Positions 47,669 through 56,680 of a stretch of DNA of 64,000 bases are shown here, in pieces. The stretch is taken from contig NZ_CP033875.1 of NCBI RefSeq assembly GCF_002742645.2, positions 1-64,000 on the forward strand. Reading direction: 5' to 3'. This DNA comes from Caulobacter sp. FWC26. Lineage in GTDB: Bacteria > Pseudomonadota > Alphaproteobacteria > Caulobacterales > Caulobacteraceae. Within the stretch, counting starts at the first letter, position 1; every line of letters starts with the position of its first letter. The notes below the pieces were generated by a model. It saw only the letters and a list, made by a program, of their open reading frames with translations. It searched no databases and had not been told where the DNA came from. Made by a program: the position numbers and the translations under genes.

Positions 47669-48579
47669 GAAAGCCCGGCCTCCCCCCGCGCACCGTCGGG
47701 CGCCGGCTCGGAGGGCCGAGAGGGGCCGCCGCGTACGCGGACTCGCCGAACGCGACGGGGGTCGGCCTCGACCACCTCGAACTCATAGCCATCAGCGTGG
47801 GCAATGACCTCGCCCCGCTGCGGCACCCGGCCGGCCAGGGCGACGACTAGTCCTGCGACCGTGTCGATGTCCTCATCCATGTCGGGCGGCGCCAGGTCGT
47901 AGCCCAGCGCCGCTTCCAGTTCCTCAAGCGGCGCGCGGGCGTCGGCTTCGAAGACGCCGCCCGGCCGGGCGACCACCGCCGCCGCCGCCGCGTCGTCGTG
48001 CTCGTCGTCGATCTCGCCGACCACCGCCTCGATCAGGTCTTCCATCGAGACCAGGCCATCGGTGCCGCCGAACTCGTCGATGACGAGGGCCATGTGGATA
48101 CGGCTGGTGCGCATGCGGAGCAGGAGGTCGGCGGCCTTCATCGAAGCAGGCACGTACAACGCGTCACGGCGCAGCTTGTTCAGCACAAGCTCGCCGGGAG
48201 GCGGGCGCTTGGCTTCGTCCGCCAGCAGCCGGAACACGTCCTTGACGTGGACCACGCCGACGGGGTCGTCGAGGGTTTCGCGATAGATCGGCATCCGCGA
48301 GTGCTCGGCTTCGGCGAACTGGGCCGCCACGGCCTCGAACGGGGTCGACAGCTCGACGGCGACGATGTCGGCGCGCGGGGTCATCACATCGGCGACCCGC
48401 AGGCTCTGGAAGGCCTCGGCCTGATCCACCAGGTCGACTGCGGCGGCGGACGCGGCGGTTTCGGGCGGGCGAGGCGGCTCGCCGCCGCCCGTCAGTTGCT
48501 TGCGCATACGTCGGAAGAACGCCCGCACGCCCCGGCTTCGGCGGGCGGCGGGCTGTTGACTAGGCTCGTCGCTGGGCAT
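47665..48579 (-). CDS. CorC/HlyC-type CBS-domain protein
   Basis: A 304-residue soluble protein with two CBS domains (from about VADVMTPRADIVAVE through FGGTDGLVSMEDLIEAVVGEI) and a C-terminal CorC_HlyC transporter-associated domain. It lacks the DUF21 membrane part, as E. coli CorC/YbeX does. CorC is linked to magnesium/cobalt efflux, and to ribosome function through its neighbours ybeY and phoH; exact role here is inferred. It lies 8 bases after ybeY. Confidence 0.92.
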   Translation of the reverse strand: MPSDEPSQQPAARRSRGVRAFFRRMRKQLTGGGEPPRPPETAASAAAVDLVDQAEAFQSLRVADVMTPRADIVAVELSTPFEAVAAQFAEAEHSRMPIYRETLDDPVGVVHVKDVFRLLADEAKRPPPGELVLNKLRRDALYVPASMKAADLLLRMRTSRIHMALVIDEFGGTDGLVSMEDLIEAVVGEIDDEHDDAAAAAVVARPGGVFEADARAPLEELEAALGYDLAPPDMDEDIDTVAGLVVALAGRVPQRGEVIAHADGYEFEVVEADPRRVRRVRVRGGPSRPSEPAPDGARGEAGLS

Positions 48580-48587
48580 GGCCCTGG

Positions 48588-49091
48588 TCAGCGTCCCTCT
48601 TCTTCCCCAGAAAGAGAATCTGGGCTGGCGTAGGGGTCTGGAACATCCAGACCCGCCAGGATTTCGCGTTCGAGCGCTTCCATGGCTTCCGCCTCGTCGT
48701 CGCGCTCGTGATCGTATCCTAGGAGATGAAGCACGCCGTGCGCCACCAGATGTTGCAGATGGTGGGCCAGCGGCTTGCCCTGCTCAACGGCTTCGCGCGC
48801 GCAAACGCCATAGGCCAGCGCGATATCGCCGATCTGGCGTTCCGGATTGCCAATGGGGTCTTGAGCTGAGGGGAAGGACAGGACGTTGGTCGGATAGTCC
48901 TTCTGGCGGAAGTCGCGGTTCAGGGCCTGGACGCTGTCGTCGTCGGTCAGCAGGATCACGATCCCCTGGCCCTCGATGTCTTCGTGCGCGTCCAGCACCG
49001 CCTGGGCGGCGCGCCAGACCAGGGCCTCGGTGCCGGGCTCCGCCGTCGTCCAGGCCTCGTCCTCGATCTCGATATCAACGGTAATGGCCAT
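48588..49091 (-). CDS. ybeY: Endoribonuclease YbeY
   Basis: Single-strand-specific endoribonuclease for 16S rRNA 3' maturation and late ribosome quality control. The 167-residue protein has the zinc motif H-x3-H-x5-H in HGVLHLLGYDHERD and the conserved Arg in DFRQKDYPTNVLSFP. The start is the ATG at 49091, one base after the phoH stop. The phoH-ybeY-corC-lnt order is classical. Confidence 0.97.
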   Translation of the reverse strand: MAITVDIEIEDEAWTTAEPGTEALVWRAAQAVLDAHEDIEGQGIVILLTDDDSVQALNRDFRQKDYPTNVLSFPSAQDPIGNPERQIGDIALAYGVCAREAVEQGKPLAHHLQHLVAHGVLHLLGYDHERDDEAEAMEALEREILAGLDVPDPYASPDSLSGEEEGR

Positions 49092-49092
49092 G

Positions 49093-50033
49093 CTACCGGG
49101 GAGTACTCTGCGCCGCGTCCGCGTCATAGGCCTTGACGATCCGCTCGACGAGCGGGTGGCGCACGACGTCTGAGGCGGTGAAGCGCGACACCGCCACGCC
49201 CTCGACGCCTTCGAGGATCGACACCGCATGGGCCAGGCCAGAGTCGCGCGGATTGAGCAGATCCACTTGGGTCGGGTCGCCGGTGACGACCATGCGGGCG
49301 CCCTCGCCGATGCGGGTCAGCACCATCTTCATCTGCAGGCGCGAGCAGTTCTGGGCCTCGTCGACGATGACGAACGCATGGGCAAGCGTGCGGCCGCGCA
49401 TGAACGCGATCGGCGCGACCTCGATCTCCAGCTTCTCGCGACGGCGACGCAGCTGGTCGGCGCCCATGATGTCGGTCAGGGCCTCCCAGACCGGCGCCAT
49501 ATAGGGGTCGACCTTCTCGTTCAGATCGCCGGGCAGGAAGCCCAGCTTCTCGCCGGCCTCGACGGCGGGGCGGGTGACGATCAGGCGGTCGACCTCGCCG
49601 CGCATCAGCATGCCCGCGCCATGGGCCACGGCCAGGAAGGTCTTGCCCGTGCCGGCGGGGCCCAGGCCAAAGACCAGCGGATGGCTGGCCATTCGTTCCA
49701 GATACTGCGCCTGGCTCTTGGTCTTGGGCGAGACATTGCCCTTACGCACGGCCCGGGGCGAGGCTTGACCACTGGTCTCGTGGGCGCCGCCGATGGCGAT
49801 CCGTACATCGGCCTCGACCACCTCGTCGCCGGCGTCGGCGCGGGCCGCCAGGGTCTGCAGGGCGCGCTTGGCGCTGGAGCGGCCGCGCGCGTCGCCGGTG
49901 ATGGTGACCCCGCCGCCCGGCGTCTCGATCAGCACCTTGAAGGCGTCCTCGATCAGGGCGGCGTGGCGGCCGGACGGACCGGAGACGGCGTGGACGGCGT
50001 CGTCGGACAGCGGCAGGAACTCAGGCGTACGGC

Positions 50034-50037
<4 letters not shown>
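49093..50037 (-). CDS. phoH: PhoH-like ATPase
   Basis: A 314-residue ATPase with Walker [29 protein letters not shown] and Walker [13 protein letters not shown], plus sensor-like [11 protein letters not shown]. The N-terminal part is KH-like. Family members bind RNA, and the ybeY neighbour suggests rRNA handling. The start is TTG 50037, which overlaps the miaB stop as TTGA, the same coupling as moaB-moaC. Confidence 0.95.
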
Positions 50038-51380
<1,343 letters not shown>

Positions 51381-51429
51381 GCGGCGAGGTTATGGGGGCG
51401 AGGACGGCGCTGTGCAAGGGCGGCAAGGT

Positions 51430-51538
51430 CACACTTGCCCCCTCCGCGCTGCGCGCTCCTCCCCCACAGGGGGAAGAAGGCTCACCTTCCGCCCCCTCCA
51501 GGGGGCGGACGACCGCGTAGCGGTCAGGGGGGGTAAGT
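51430..51538. repeat. Compound GC-rich intergenic repeat between fur and miaB
   Basis: Several small palindromes follow each other: TCCCCC/GGGGGA around 51459-51473, TCCGCCCCC (51488-51496) with GGGGGCGGA (51501-51509), and GACCGC (51511-51516) with GCGGTC (51520-51525), ending in a run of seven G. Such CCCCCTCCG.../AGGGGG mosaics are typical of dispersed intergenic elements in alphaproteobacteria. None has a T-run. Confidence 0.65.
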
Positions 51539-51546
51539 CGCCCGGC

Positions 51547-51954
51547 TTACTCCTCCAGCGGCATCCCGTAGAGCTCGAGGCGGTGGTCGATCAGCTTGTA
51601 GCCGAGCTTCTTGGCGATCGCGTGCTGCAGGGCCTCGATCTCCTCATCGACGAACTCGACGACCTTGCCGGTCTTCATGTCGATCAGGTGGTCGTGGTGA
51701 TGGTCCGGGCTCTGTTCGTAGCGCGAGCGGCCGTCGCGGAAGTCGTGGCGCTCGATGATGCCGCTTTCCTCGAACAGGCGCACGGTGCGGTAGACCGTGG
51801 CGATCGAGATGTGCGGGTCGATGGCGTGAGCGCGGCGGTGCAGCTCCTCGACGTCCGGGTGATCCTCGGCCGACGACAGCACGCGCGCGATGACCCGACG
51901 CTGGTCGGTCATGCGCATGCCTTTTTCGATACAGGCCTTTTCGAGTCGATCCAC
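51547..51954 (-). CDS. fur: Ferric uptake regulator Fur
   Basis: Iron-dependent repressor of 135 residues. The winged-helix domain includes TDQRRVIARVL and ISIATVYRTVRLFEESG; the metal-binding hinge has DHHHDHLIDMKTGKVVEF. The CxxC structural zinc pairs of E. coli Fur are absent, as in other alphaproteobacterial Fur proteins. The start is GTG 51954, preceded by GGAGG at 7 bases. It likely controls the TonB receptor locus at 25-28 kb through the box at 27701. Confidence 0.95.
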   Translation of the reverse strand: MDRLEKACIEKGMRMTDQRRVIARVLSSAEDHPDVEELHRRAHAIDPHISIATVYRTVRLFEESGIIERHDFRDGRSRYEQSPDHHHDHLIDMKTGKVVEFVDEEIEALQHAIAKKLGYKLIDHRLELYGMPLEE

Positions 51955-51999
51955 GGCGGAGCCTCCGTCTGAGTCGCCGGCAAGATAGGCGGTAGACCC

Positions 52000-52452
52000 T
52001 TAAGTGTTAAGCGCCCGTCGCATGACCAGCGCGTCCTTGGCCCCATCGGGATGGGGATAATAGCCCTTGCGCAAACCCACCTTGAGGAAGCCGGTGGCCT
52101 GGTAAAGCGCGATGGCGGCCAGATTGTCGGCGGCGACTTCCAGGAACATCGCCTCGGCCTCGGCTTCCGCCGCGATCCCGGCGGCCACCTCGACCAGGGC
52201 CGCGCCCCAGCCGCGTCGCCGGGCCGAGGGATCGACCGCCACCGTCAGGATCTCGGCCTCGCCGGCGATCGCGCGGCACAGGATGAAGCCCTTGGCCTGC
52301 GCCGGCTCGCCCGCCTCGCCGAGGATTGCGAAGGCGCCTGGCGACTTCAGGAGTTCGTCGAACTCCACCGCGGTCCAGGGGCGGTCGAAAGCCTTGTCGT
52401 GCAGATCGGCGAGATCGAAGGCGGCTTCGGAGCCGACGGGGCGCAGGTTCAT
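52000..52452 (-). CDS. rimI: Ribosomal-protein-alanine N-acetyltransferase RimI
   Basis: GNAT-fold acetyltransferase of 150 residues, the type next to tsaB that acetylates the N-terminus of ribosomal protein S18. The acetyl-CoA loop is seen in VDPSARRRGWGAALVE and the C-terminal substrate side in LYQATGFLKVGLRKGYY. It follows tsaB by 7 bases. Confidence 0.92.
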   Translation of the reverse strand: MNLRPVGSEAAFDLADLHDKAFDRPWTAVEFDELLKSPGAFAILGEAGEPAQAKGFILCRAIAGEAEILTVAVDPSARRRGWGAALVEVAAGIAAEAEAEAMFLEVAADNLAAIALYQATGFLKVGLRKGYYPHPDGAKDALVMRRALNT

Positions 52453-52459
52453 GATCAGC

Positions 52460-53095
52460 CTAGGCCGCAGGCAGGGTTGCGTAGGGCGCGCGCAGATAAA
52501 GCGGCCGAGGCGTGTGGCTGGGCGTGGGCCGCGTGGCCGCCAGACGCGCGATCGCGACGGGATCGGGCGCAGCCGGGGTCAGGACCGTGGCCCCCTTCAG
52601 TGTATCCGCCAGCAGCGGCGCCCCCGAGCCGATCAAGGTGGCCGGGCCGCCGGGATGCAGCTCGACAAGACGTGCGGCGGCCTCGCCCAGGCCCAAAGCG
52701 TCCGGCGCCATCACCGCCGCGCCGTCCACGAAGGCCTGGATATAGACTTGGTCCATGCGCGCATCGAGCAGGGCGACCGCGAAACCCCTGGTCCCGAAGG
52801 CCAGGGTCTCCAGCGTGTTGACCCCGACGCACGGGATCGACAGCGCGGTGGCCAGGCCTTTGGCGAAGGCGAGACCCACGCGTAGCCCGGTGAAAGAGCC
52901 GGGGCCGACCGTGACCGCGATCCGCGCCAGGTCGGCGAAGGCGACGCCGGCCTCGGCGGCCGTCTCTCGCGCTATCATCCCGATGCGCTCCTGGTGACCT
53001 CGGGTCATCGGTTCCGAGCGCGTCGCCAGCACGCGCTCGCCGTCGACAATGGCGACCGAACTGGCGCCGAGACAGGTGTCGATCGACAGGATCAT
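52460..53095 (-). CDS. tsaB: tRNA threonylcarbamoyladenosine biosynthesis protein TsaB
   Basis: Non-catalytic partner of TsaD in making t6A37 of tRNAs reading ANN codons. The 211-residue ASKHA-fold protein has ILSIDTCLGASSVAI at the N-terminus and VGPGSFTGLRVGLAFAKGLA. It starts two bases after the stop of the upstream lipoprotein gene and is followed by rimI. Confidence 0.96.
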   Translation of the reverse strand: MILSIDTCLGASSVAIVDGERVLATRSEPMTRGHQERIGMIARETAAEAGVAFADLARIAVTVGPGSFTGLRVGLAFAKGLATALSIPCVGVNTLETLAFGTRGFAVALLDARMDQVYIQAFVDGAAVMAPDALGLGEAAARLVELHPGGPATLIGSGAPLLADTLKGATVLTPAAPDPVAIARLAATRPTPSHTPRPLYLRAPYATLPAA

Positions 53096-53097
53096 AG

Positions 53098-53730
53098 TCA
53101 GGCCGCGCCGACCACAGCGCCCTCGGCGGGGCGCCAGATCAGGACGTTGAGCTGGCCCTTGGCCTTCAGGGCGGCCTCCGACGGCAGGCCGGCCTTGGTC
53201 CAGCCCGGGACGCCGAAGACGTAAGACACCTGCGGCGCGTCAGGGCGCACGCAGATTGTCATGTTGATCTCCCGGCCTGCGCCAGCCCGGCATTGGTCGA
53301 GCGTGAAGCCCAACTCGCCCCACTTGGCCAGGAGCTGTTCGTCCCTGGGACCACGCGCATCGCCCGCCTCGACGCGGACATAGGCGATGTCGCCATCGTC
53401 GCTCTTGCCGATCTCGGCCAGCGGCGTGTTGTTCTGTTCGACATTGATAATCGGCAGAGCCGGGCCTTCGCCGGAATGCAGGAAAGCCTGCTCGGCCTTG
53501 GCCTTGGGGAAGAGAACCTTCAGCGTCGCCAGGTCGAACGCCACCGAGCTGTTGATCGGGCCGACTCCTTCATTGCTGACCTTGAGCGGACCGCCCGCGT
53601 AAGGCGCGATGGCGACGGTGACGGGTCCCTTGGGGGCCTCGTCAGTCTTGGAGGCCTGATCGGTCTTGGCCGGACCGCACGCAGCCAGAAGCGCGATCGG
53701 CAGGGCGAGGTAGCTGTGGCGGAAGCTCAT
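53098..53730 (-). CDS. DUF1131 lipoprotein (YfeY-like)
   Basis: A 210-residue lipoprotein: signal peptide and lipobox (LLAAC), then a Lys/Asp-rich linker. The mature part resembles E. coli YfeY of DUF1131: LKVSNEGVGPINSS near the start, a mid-domain Cys followed by another Cys about 13 residues on (DQCRAG and TICVRP), then VSYVFGVPGW and a final LNVLIWR. YfeY is controlled by sigma-E; function unknown. The gene leads the tsaB-rimI-fur series and is preceded by two TAGAGC repeats. Confidence 0.75.
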   Translation of the reverse strand: MSFRHSYLALPIALLAACGPAKTDQASKTDEAPKGPVTVAIAPYAGGPLKVSNEGVGPINSSVAFDLATLKVLFPKAKAEQAFLHSGEGPALPIINVEQNNTPLAEIGKSDDGDIAYVRVEAGDARGPRDEQLLAKWGELGFTLDQCRAGAGREINMTICVRPDAPQVSYVFGVPGWTKAGLPSEAALKAKGQLNVLIWRPAEGAVVGAA

Positions 53731-53741
53731 GGGGATCCTTC

Positions 53742-53792
53742 TAGAGCGTGACGCCGAAAGTGGGAACCGGTTTCGGTGCGAGTCACGCTCTA
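53742..53792. repeat. TAGAGC palindromic intergenic repeat, copy C1
   Basis: TAGAGCGTGAC (53742-53752) and GTCACGCTCTA (53782-53792) are perfect 11-base arms; CCGAAA (53754-53759) and TTTCGG (53771-53776) form an inner stem. Size, ends and inner stem match copy B at 43453. Confidence 0.85.
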
Positions 53793-53803
53793 AGTGTTTG
53801 ATT

Positions 53804-53855
53804 TAGAGCCTTGTTATCGCGTCAAAACGATTCCGTTTTGACGCGCAAGGCTCTA
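53804..53855. repeat. TAGAGC palindromic intergenic repeat, copy C2
   Basis: TAGAGCCTTG (53804-53813) and CAAGGCTCTA (53846-53855) are perfect 10-base outer arms; GCGTCAAAACG (53819-53829) and CGTTTTGACGC (53834-53844) are a perfect 11-base inner stem with a 4-base loop. It lies 11 bases after copy C1. Confidence 0.85.
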
Positions 53856-53928
53856 GCGAAAGTGCGTCCTGCGCACAAAACGCTTGTCGCCCGGACGCGG
53901 CTTCACGCCCGGGCGATGGCGATCCCGA

Positions 53929-54516
53929 TCAGAGGATCTTGGCGGCTTCGTCGAAGTCCAGACGCGGGTTACGCGGGAAAAGCCCTTCCGCCGTGCCGTG
54001 ACCGACCGAGACGATGAAATTGCTCTTGATATTCGTGCCCGCGAAGAACTCGGCGTCCACGCCGGCGTTGTCGAAGCCCGACATCGGGCCAACGTCCAGG
54101 CCCAGCGCCCGCGCGGCGATCATGAAGTAGCCGCCCTGCAGCGAGCTGTTGCGCAGAGCGCCCCATTCGCGGGCTTGCATGTCGTTGAACCAGTCCTTGG
54201 CTCCGGGCGCGTGCGGGAAGAGCTTGGGCAGGGTTTCGGGGAAGTCGAGGTCGTAGCCGATGATCACCGTGCAGGGCGCCTGCAGGATCTTCGGACCGTT
54301 CGAGCCGGACGACAGCTTGGCCAGGCGTGTCTTGGCGTCGGCCGAGGTCACGAAATAGAAGCGAGCCGGGCTCGAGTTGGCGGCCGTCGGACCGAACTTG
54401 GTCAGGTCGTAGAGCGCGCGCAGGGTCGCTTCCGGCAGCGGCTCGGGGTTCCAGCCGTTATGGCTACGCGCCTCGGTGAACAGTTGGGCGAGCGTGGCGT
54501 CTTCGAGCTTGGCCAT
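53929..54516 (-). CDS. Nitroreductase-family NAD(P)H oxidoreductase, RutE-like
   Basis: A 195-residue FMN-dependent reductase of the nitroreductase fold. The N-terminal FTEARSHNGWNPEPL and FGPTAANSSPARFYFV are typical of the HadB/RutE subfamily, whose best-known member reduces malonic semialdehyde in uracil breakdown. No other rut gene is close, so the substrate is open. Two TAGAGC repeats lie between it and the next gene downstream. Confidence 0.87.
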   Translation of the reverse strand: MAKLEDATLAQLFTEARSHNGWNPEPLPEATLRALYDLTKFGPTAANSSPARFYFVTSADAKTRLAKLSSGSNGPKILQAPCTVIIGYDLDFPETLPKLFPHAPGAKDWFNDMQAREWGALRNSSLQGGYFMIAARALGLDVGPMSGFDNAGVDAEFFAGTNIKSNFIVSVGHGTAEGLFPRNPRLDFDEAAKIL

Positions 54517-54584
54517 GAAAAGTCCTTCCGTAACTGCAGGCGTTACGATGTAGCGCCCCGGAGGAGCGGATCAATCTGGAAAGA

Positions 54585-55157
54585 TCAGAGCGTCTGCTCG
54601 ACCCGCGTCACTTCGGGGACGTAGTGTTTGAGCATGTTCTCGACGCCGGACTTCAGGGTCGCCGACGAGGATGGGCAGCCTGAGCAGGCGCCGCGCATGT
54701 GCAGCCAGACGACGCCCGTCTGCGGCTCGAAGCGCGAGAAGACGATGTCGCCGCCGTCCTGGGCCACCGCCGGGCGGATGCGGGTGTCGAGCAGTTCCTT
54801 GATCTCGGCGACGATCTGCGAGGTTTCCTCGTCGTAGTCGCCCTCGTCGTGGCCGCCGCCTTCGGCGTTCTGGTTCAGCAGCAGCGGACGGCCGCTGGTG
54901 AAGTGGTCCATGATCGCCGCCAGGATCGGCGCCTTCAGGTGCGGCCACTGGGCGTCCTCGCCCTTGGTCACGGTCAGGAAATCGGGGCCGAAAAACACCC
55001 GGGTCACATCGCCGAGGTCGAACAGCGCCTTGGCCAGCGGCGAGGCGTCGCCCTCCTCGGGCGTGCGGAACTCGCGCGCGCCTTCGCCCAGCACTTCGCG
55101 GCCGGGCAGGAACTTCAGGACCTCGGGATTGGGCGTGGTTTCGGTCTGAATGAACAT
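54585..55157 (-). CDS. NfuA-like iron-sulfur scaffold protein
   Basis: A 190-residue protein with an N-terminal Nfu_N domain (FIQTETTPNPEVLKFLPG) and a C-terminal NifU-like domain with the cluster-binding CxxC in GACSGCPSSS. It carries Fe-S clusters to target proteins, and MiaB, MoaA and the Rieske protein here are possible clients. The start is the ATG at 55157; the longer frame upstream runs into the divergent P450 leader. Confidence 0.93.
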   Translation of the reverse strand: MFIQTETTPNPEVLKFLPGREVLGEGAREFRTPEEGDASPLAKALFDLGDVTRVFFGPDFLTVTKGEDAQWPHLKAPILAAIMDHFTSGRPLLLNQNAEGGGHDEGDYDEETSQIVAEIKELLDTRIRPAVAQDGGDIVFSRFEPQTGVVWLHMRGACSGCPSSSATLKSGVENMLKHYVPEVTRVEQTL

Positions 55158-55214
55158 GCGTTTCAGATGGACCGCGCGACGTCGTGACGCAAGGGCGCCG
55201 ACACGGTGCATTTT

Positions 55215-55237
55215 AAAAGTGACACAGGCGTCATTTT
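55215..55237. promoter_or_regulatory. AT-rich inverted repeat upstream of the P450 gene
   Basis: AAAA-g-TGAC (55215-55223) and GTCA-TTTT (55230-55237) form an inverted repeat with a 6-base centre, next to TTTTAAAA at 55211-55218. It lies 42 bases before the P450 start and 57 bases from the divergent nfuA-like start, so it could be an operator. Confidence 0.45.
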
Positions 55238-55278
55238 CTGGCGTGATGTCGCAAAACACCGATCCGCGGGAGGATCTC

Positions 55279-56547
55279 ATGAGCGACGGTTCGATCGACC
55301 TTAAGGCTGACGCGCGGGCGCGGGCCTATTCCATTCCCCTCGAAGACTACCATGTCGCCGACCCGGCCCTGTTCCAGGCCGACGCGATGTGGCCGTACTT
55401 CGAGCGCCTTCGGAAGGAGGCGCCGGTCCACTATTCGAAGGGCGACGAGGAGGTCGGGCCTTACTGGTCGGTGACTCGCTACAACGACATCATGACCGTC
55501 GACACGACCCACCAGGTCTTTTCGTCGGACGCGCATCTGGGCGGCATCACGATCCGGAACTTCGACGAGGACTTCGTCCTGCCGATGTTCATCGCCATGG
55601 ACCAGCCCAAGCACGACATCCAGCGCAAGACGGTCAGCCCGATCGTCTCGCCGCAGAACCTGGGTCGTCTGGAAGGGATCATCCGCGAGCGGGTCTGTCA
55701 GATCCTCGACGCCCTGCCGATCAACGAGCCTTTCGACTGGGTCGACAAGGTCTCGATCGAGCTGACCACCCAGATGCTGGCCACCCTGTTCGACTTCCCC
55801 TGGGAAGAACGCCGCAAGCTGACGCGCTGGTCTGACATCGCCACCGCCTCGCCCGAGAGCGGCCTGATCGAGAGCGAGGAGGCCCGCCGCGCCGAGTTGC
55901 TGGAGTGCCTGGCCTATTTCACCAACCTCTGGAACGAGCGGGTGAACCTGACCGAGCCGGGCAACGACCTGATCTCGATGCTGGCCCACGGCGAAGCCAC
56001 CCGCGACATGCCGCCGATGGAGTATCTGGGCAATGTCATCCTGCTGATCGTCGGCGGCAATGACACCACCCGCAACTCGCTGACCGGCGGCCTCTACGCG
56101 CTCTCGAAGAACCCGCAGGAGGAGGCCAAGCTGCGCGCCGACCCCAGCCTGATCCCGAACATGGTCTCGGAGATCATCCGCTGGCAGACCCCGTTGGCCC
56201 ACATGCGCCGCACCGCGCTGGAAGACTTCGAGCTGGCCGGCCAGACCATCAAGAAGGGCGACAAGGTCGTGATGTGGTACGTCTCGGGCAACCGTGACGA
56301 CACGGTCATCGAGGACGCCGACAAGTTCATCATCGATCGCCCGAACGCGCGCCGCCACCTGTCGTTCGGCTTTGGCATCCACCGCTGCGTGGGCAACCGT
56401 CTGGCGGAGATGCAGCTGCGGATCGTCTGGGAAGAAATCCTCAAGCGCTTCCCGAAGATCGAGGTGCTGGAAGAGCCCAAGCGGGTCTACTCGACCTTCG
56501 TGAAGGGCTACGAGCGCATGATGGTGCGGATCCCCGAGCGCATTTAA
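55279..56547 (+). CDS. Cytochrome P450, CYP153 type (alkane/fatty-acid omega-hydroxylase)
   Basis: Soluble P450 of 422 residues that closely follows the CYP153 alkane-hydroxylase pattern: GGITIRNFDEDFVLPMFIAM, DWVDKVSIELTTQMLATLF, LIVGGNDTTRNSLTGG (I-helix oxygen-activation threonine), ERRKLTRWSD and the heme-binding FGFGIHRCVGNRLAE with Cys370. CYP153 enzymes hydroxylate terminal methyl groups of alkanes using a ferredoxin and a reductase, which are not seen nearby. The start is the ATG at 55279, preceded by GGGAGGA; the ATG at 55246 in the same frame has a weaker site. Confidence 0.95.
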   Translation: MSDGSIDLKADARARAYSIPLEDYHVADPALFQADAMWPYFERLRKEAPVHYSKGDEEVGPYWSVTRYNDIMTVDTTHQVFSSDAHLGGITIRNFDEDFVLPMFIAMDQPKHDIQRKTVSPIVSPQNLGRLEGIIRERVCQILDALPINEPFDWVDKVSIELTTQMLATLFDFPWEERRKLTRWSDIATASPESGLIESEEARRAELLECLAYFTNLWNERVNLTEPGNDLISMLAHGEATRDMPPMEYLGNVILLIVGGNDTTRNSLTGGLYALSKNPQEEAKLRADPSLIPNMVSEIIRWQTPLAHMRRTALEDFELAGQTIKKGDKVVMWYVSGNRDDTVIEDADKFIIDRPNARRHLSFGFGIHRCVGNRLAEMQLRIVWEEILKRFPKIEVLEEPKRVYSTFVKGYERMMVRIPERI

Positions 56548-56554
56548 AGCTGTG

Positions 56555-56651
56555 ATCCCGGCCAAGCGCGAAGCGCGCCGAGCCGGGACCCAGGGGGAAC
56601 CGCAGTGCGCTGGCCCCTGGGTCCCGGATAGTCTCTGCGAGGCTTCCGGGA
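56555..56651. repeat. Mosaic palindromic element between P450 and trpS
   Basis: TCCCGGC/GCCGGGA (56556-56562 and 56582-56588) with inner CGCG repeats, then the perfect 14-base inverted repeat CCGGGACCCAGGGG (56583-56596) and CCCCTGGGTCCCGG (56614-56627), then TCCCGGA/TCCGGGA (56622-56628 and 56645-56651). The arms overlap, so alternative folds compete. The GGGTCCCGG...TCCGGGATGGC ending looks like a dispersed alphaproteobacterial repeat. It may end transcription from both sides, but no T-run is visible. Confidence 0.7.
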
Positions 56652-56680
56652 TGGCACGAGGTTTATCGATAAGGCCGCCT

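Noticed and set aside
54571..54948. Alternative frame over the Nfu scaffold gene
   Set aside because: It gives an Arg/Pro/His-rich product without motifs, while the CxxC-containing NifU frame is clearly real.
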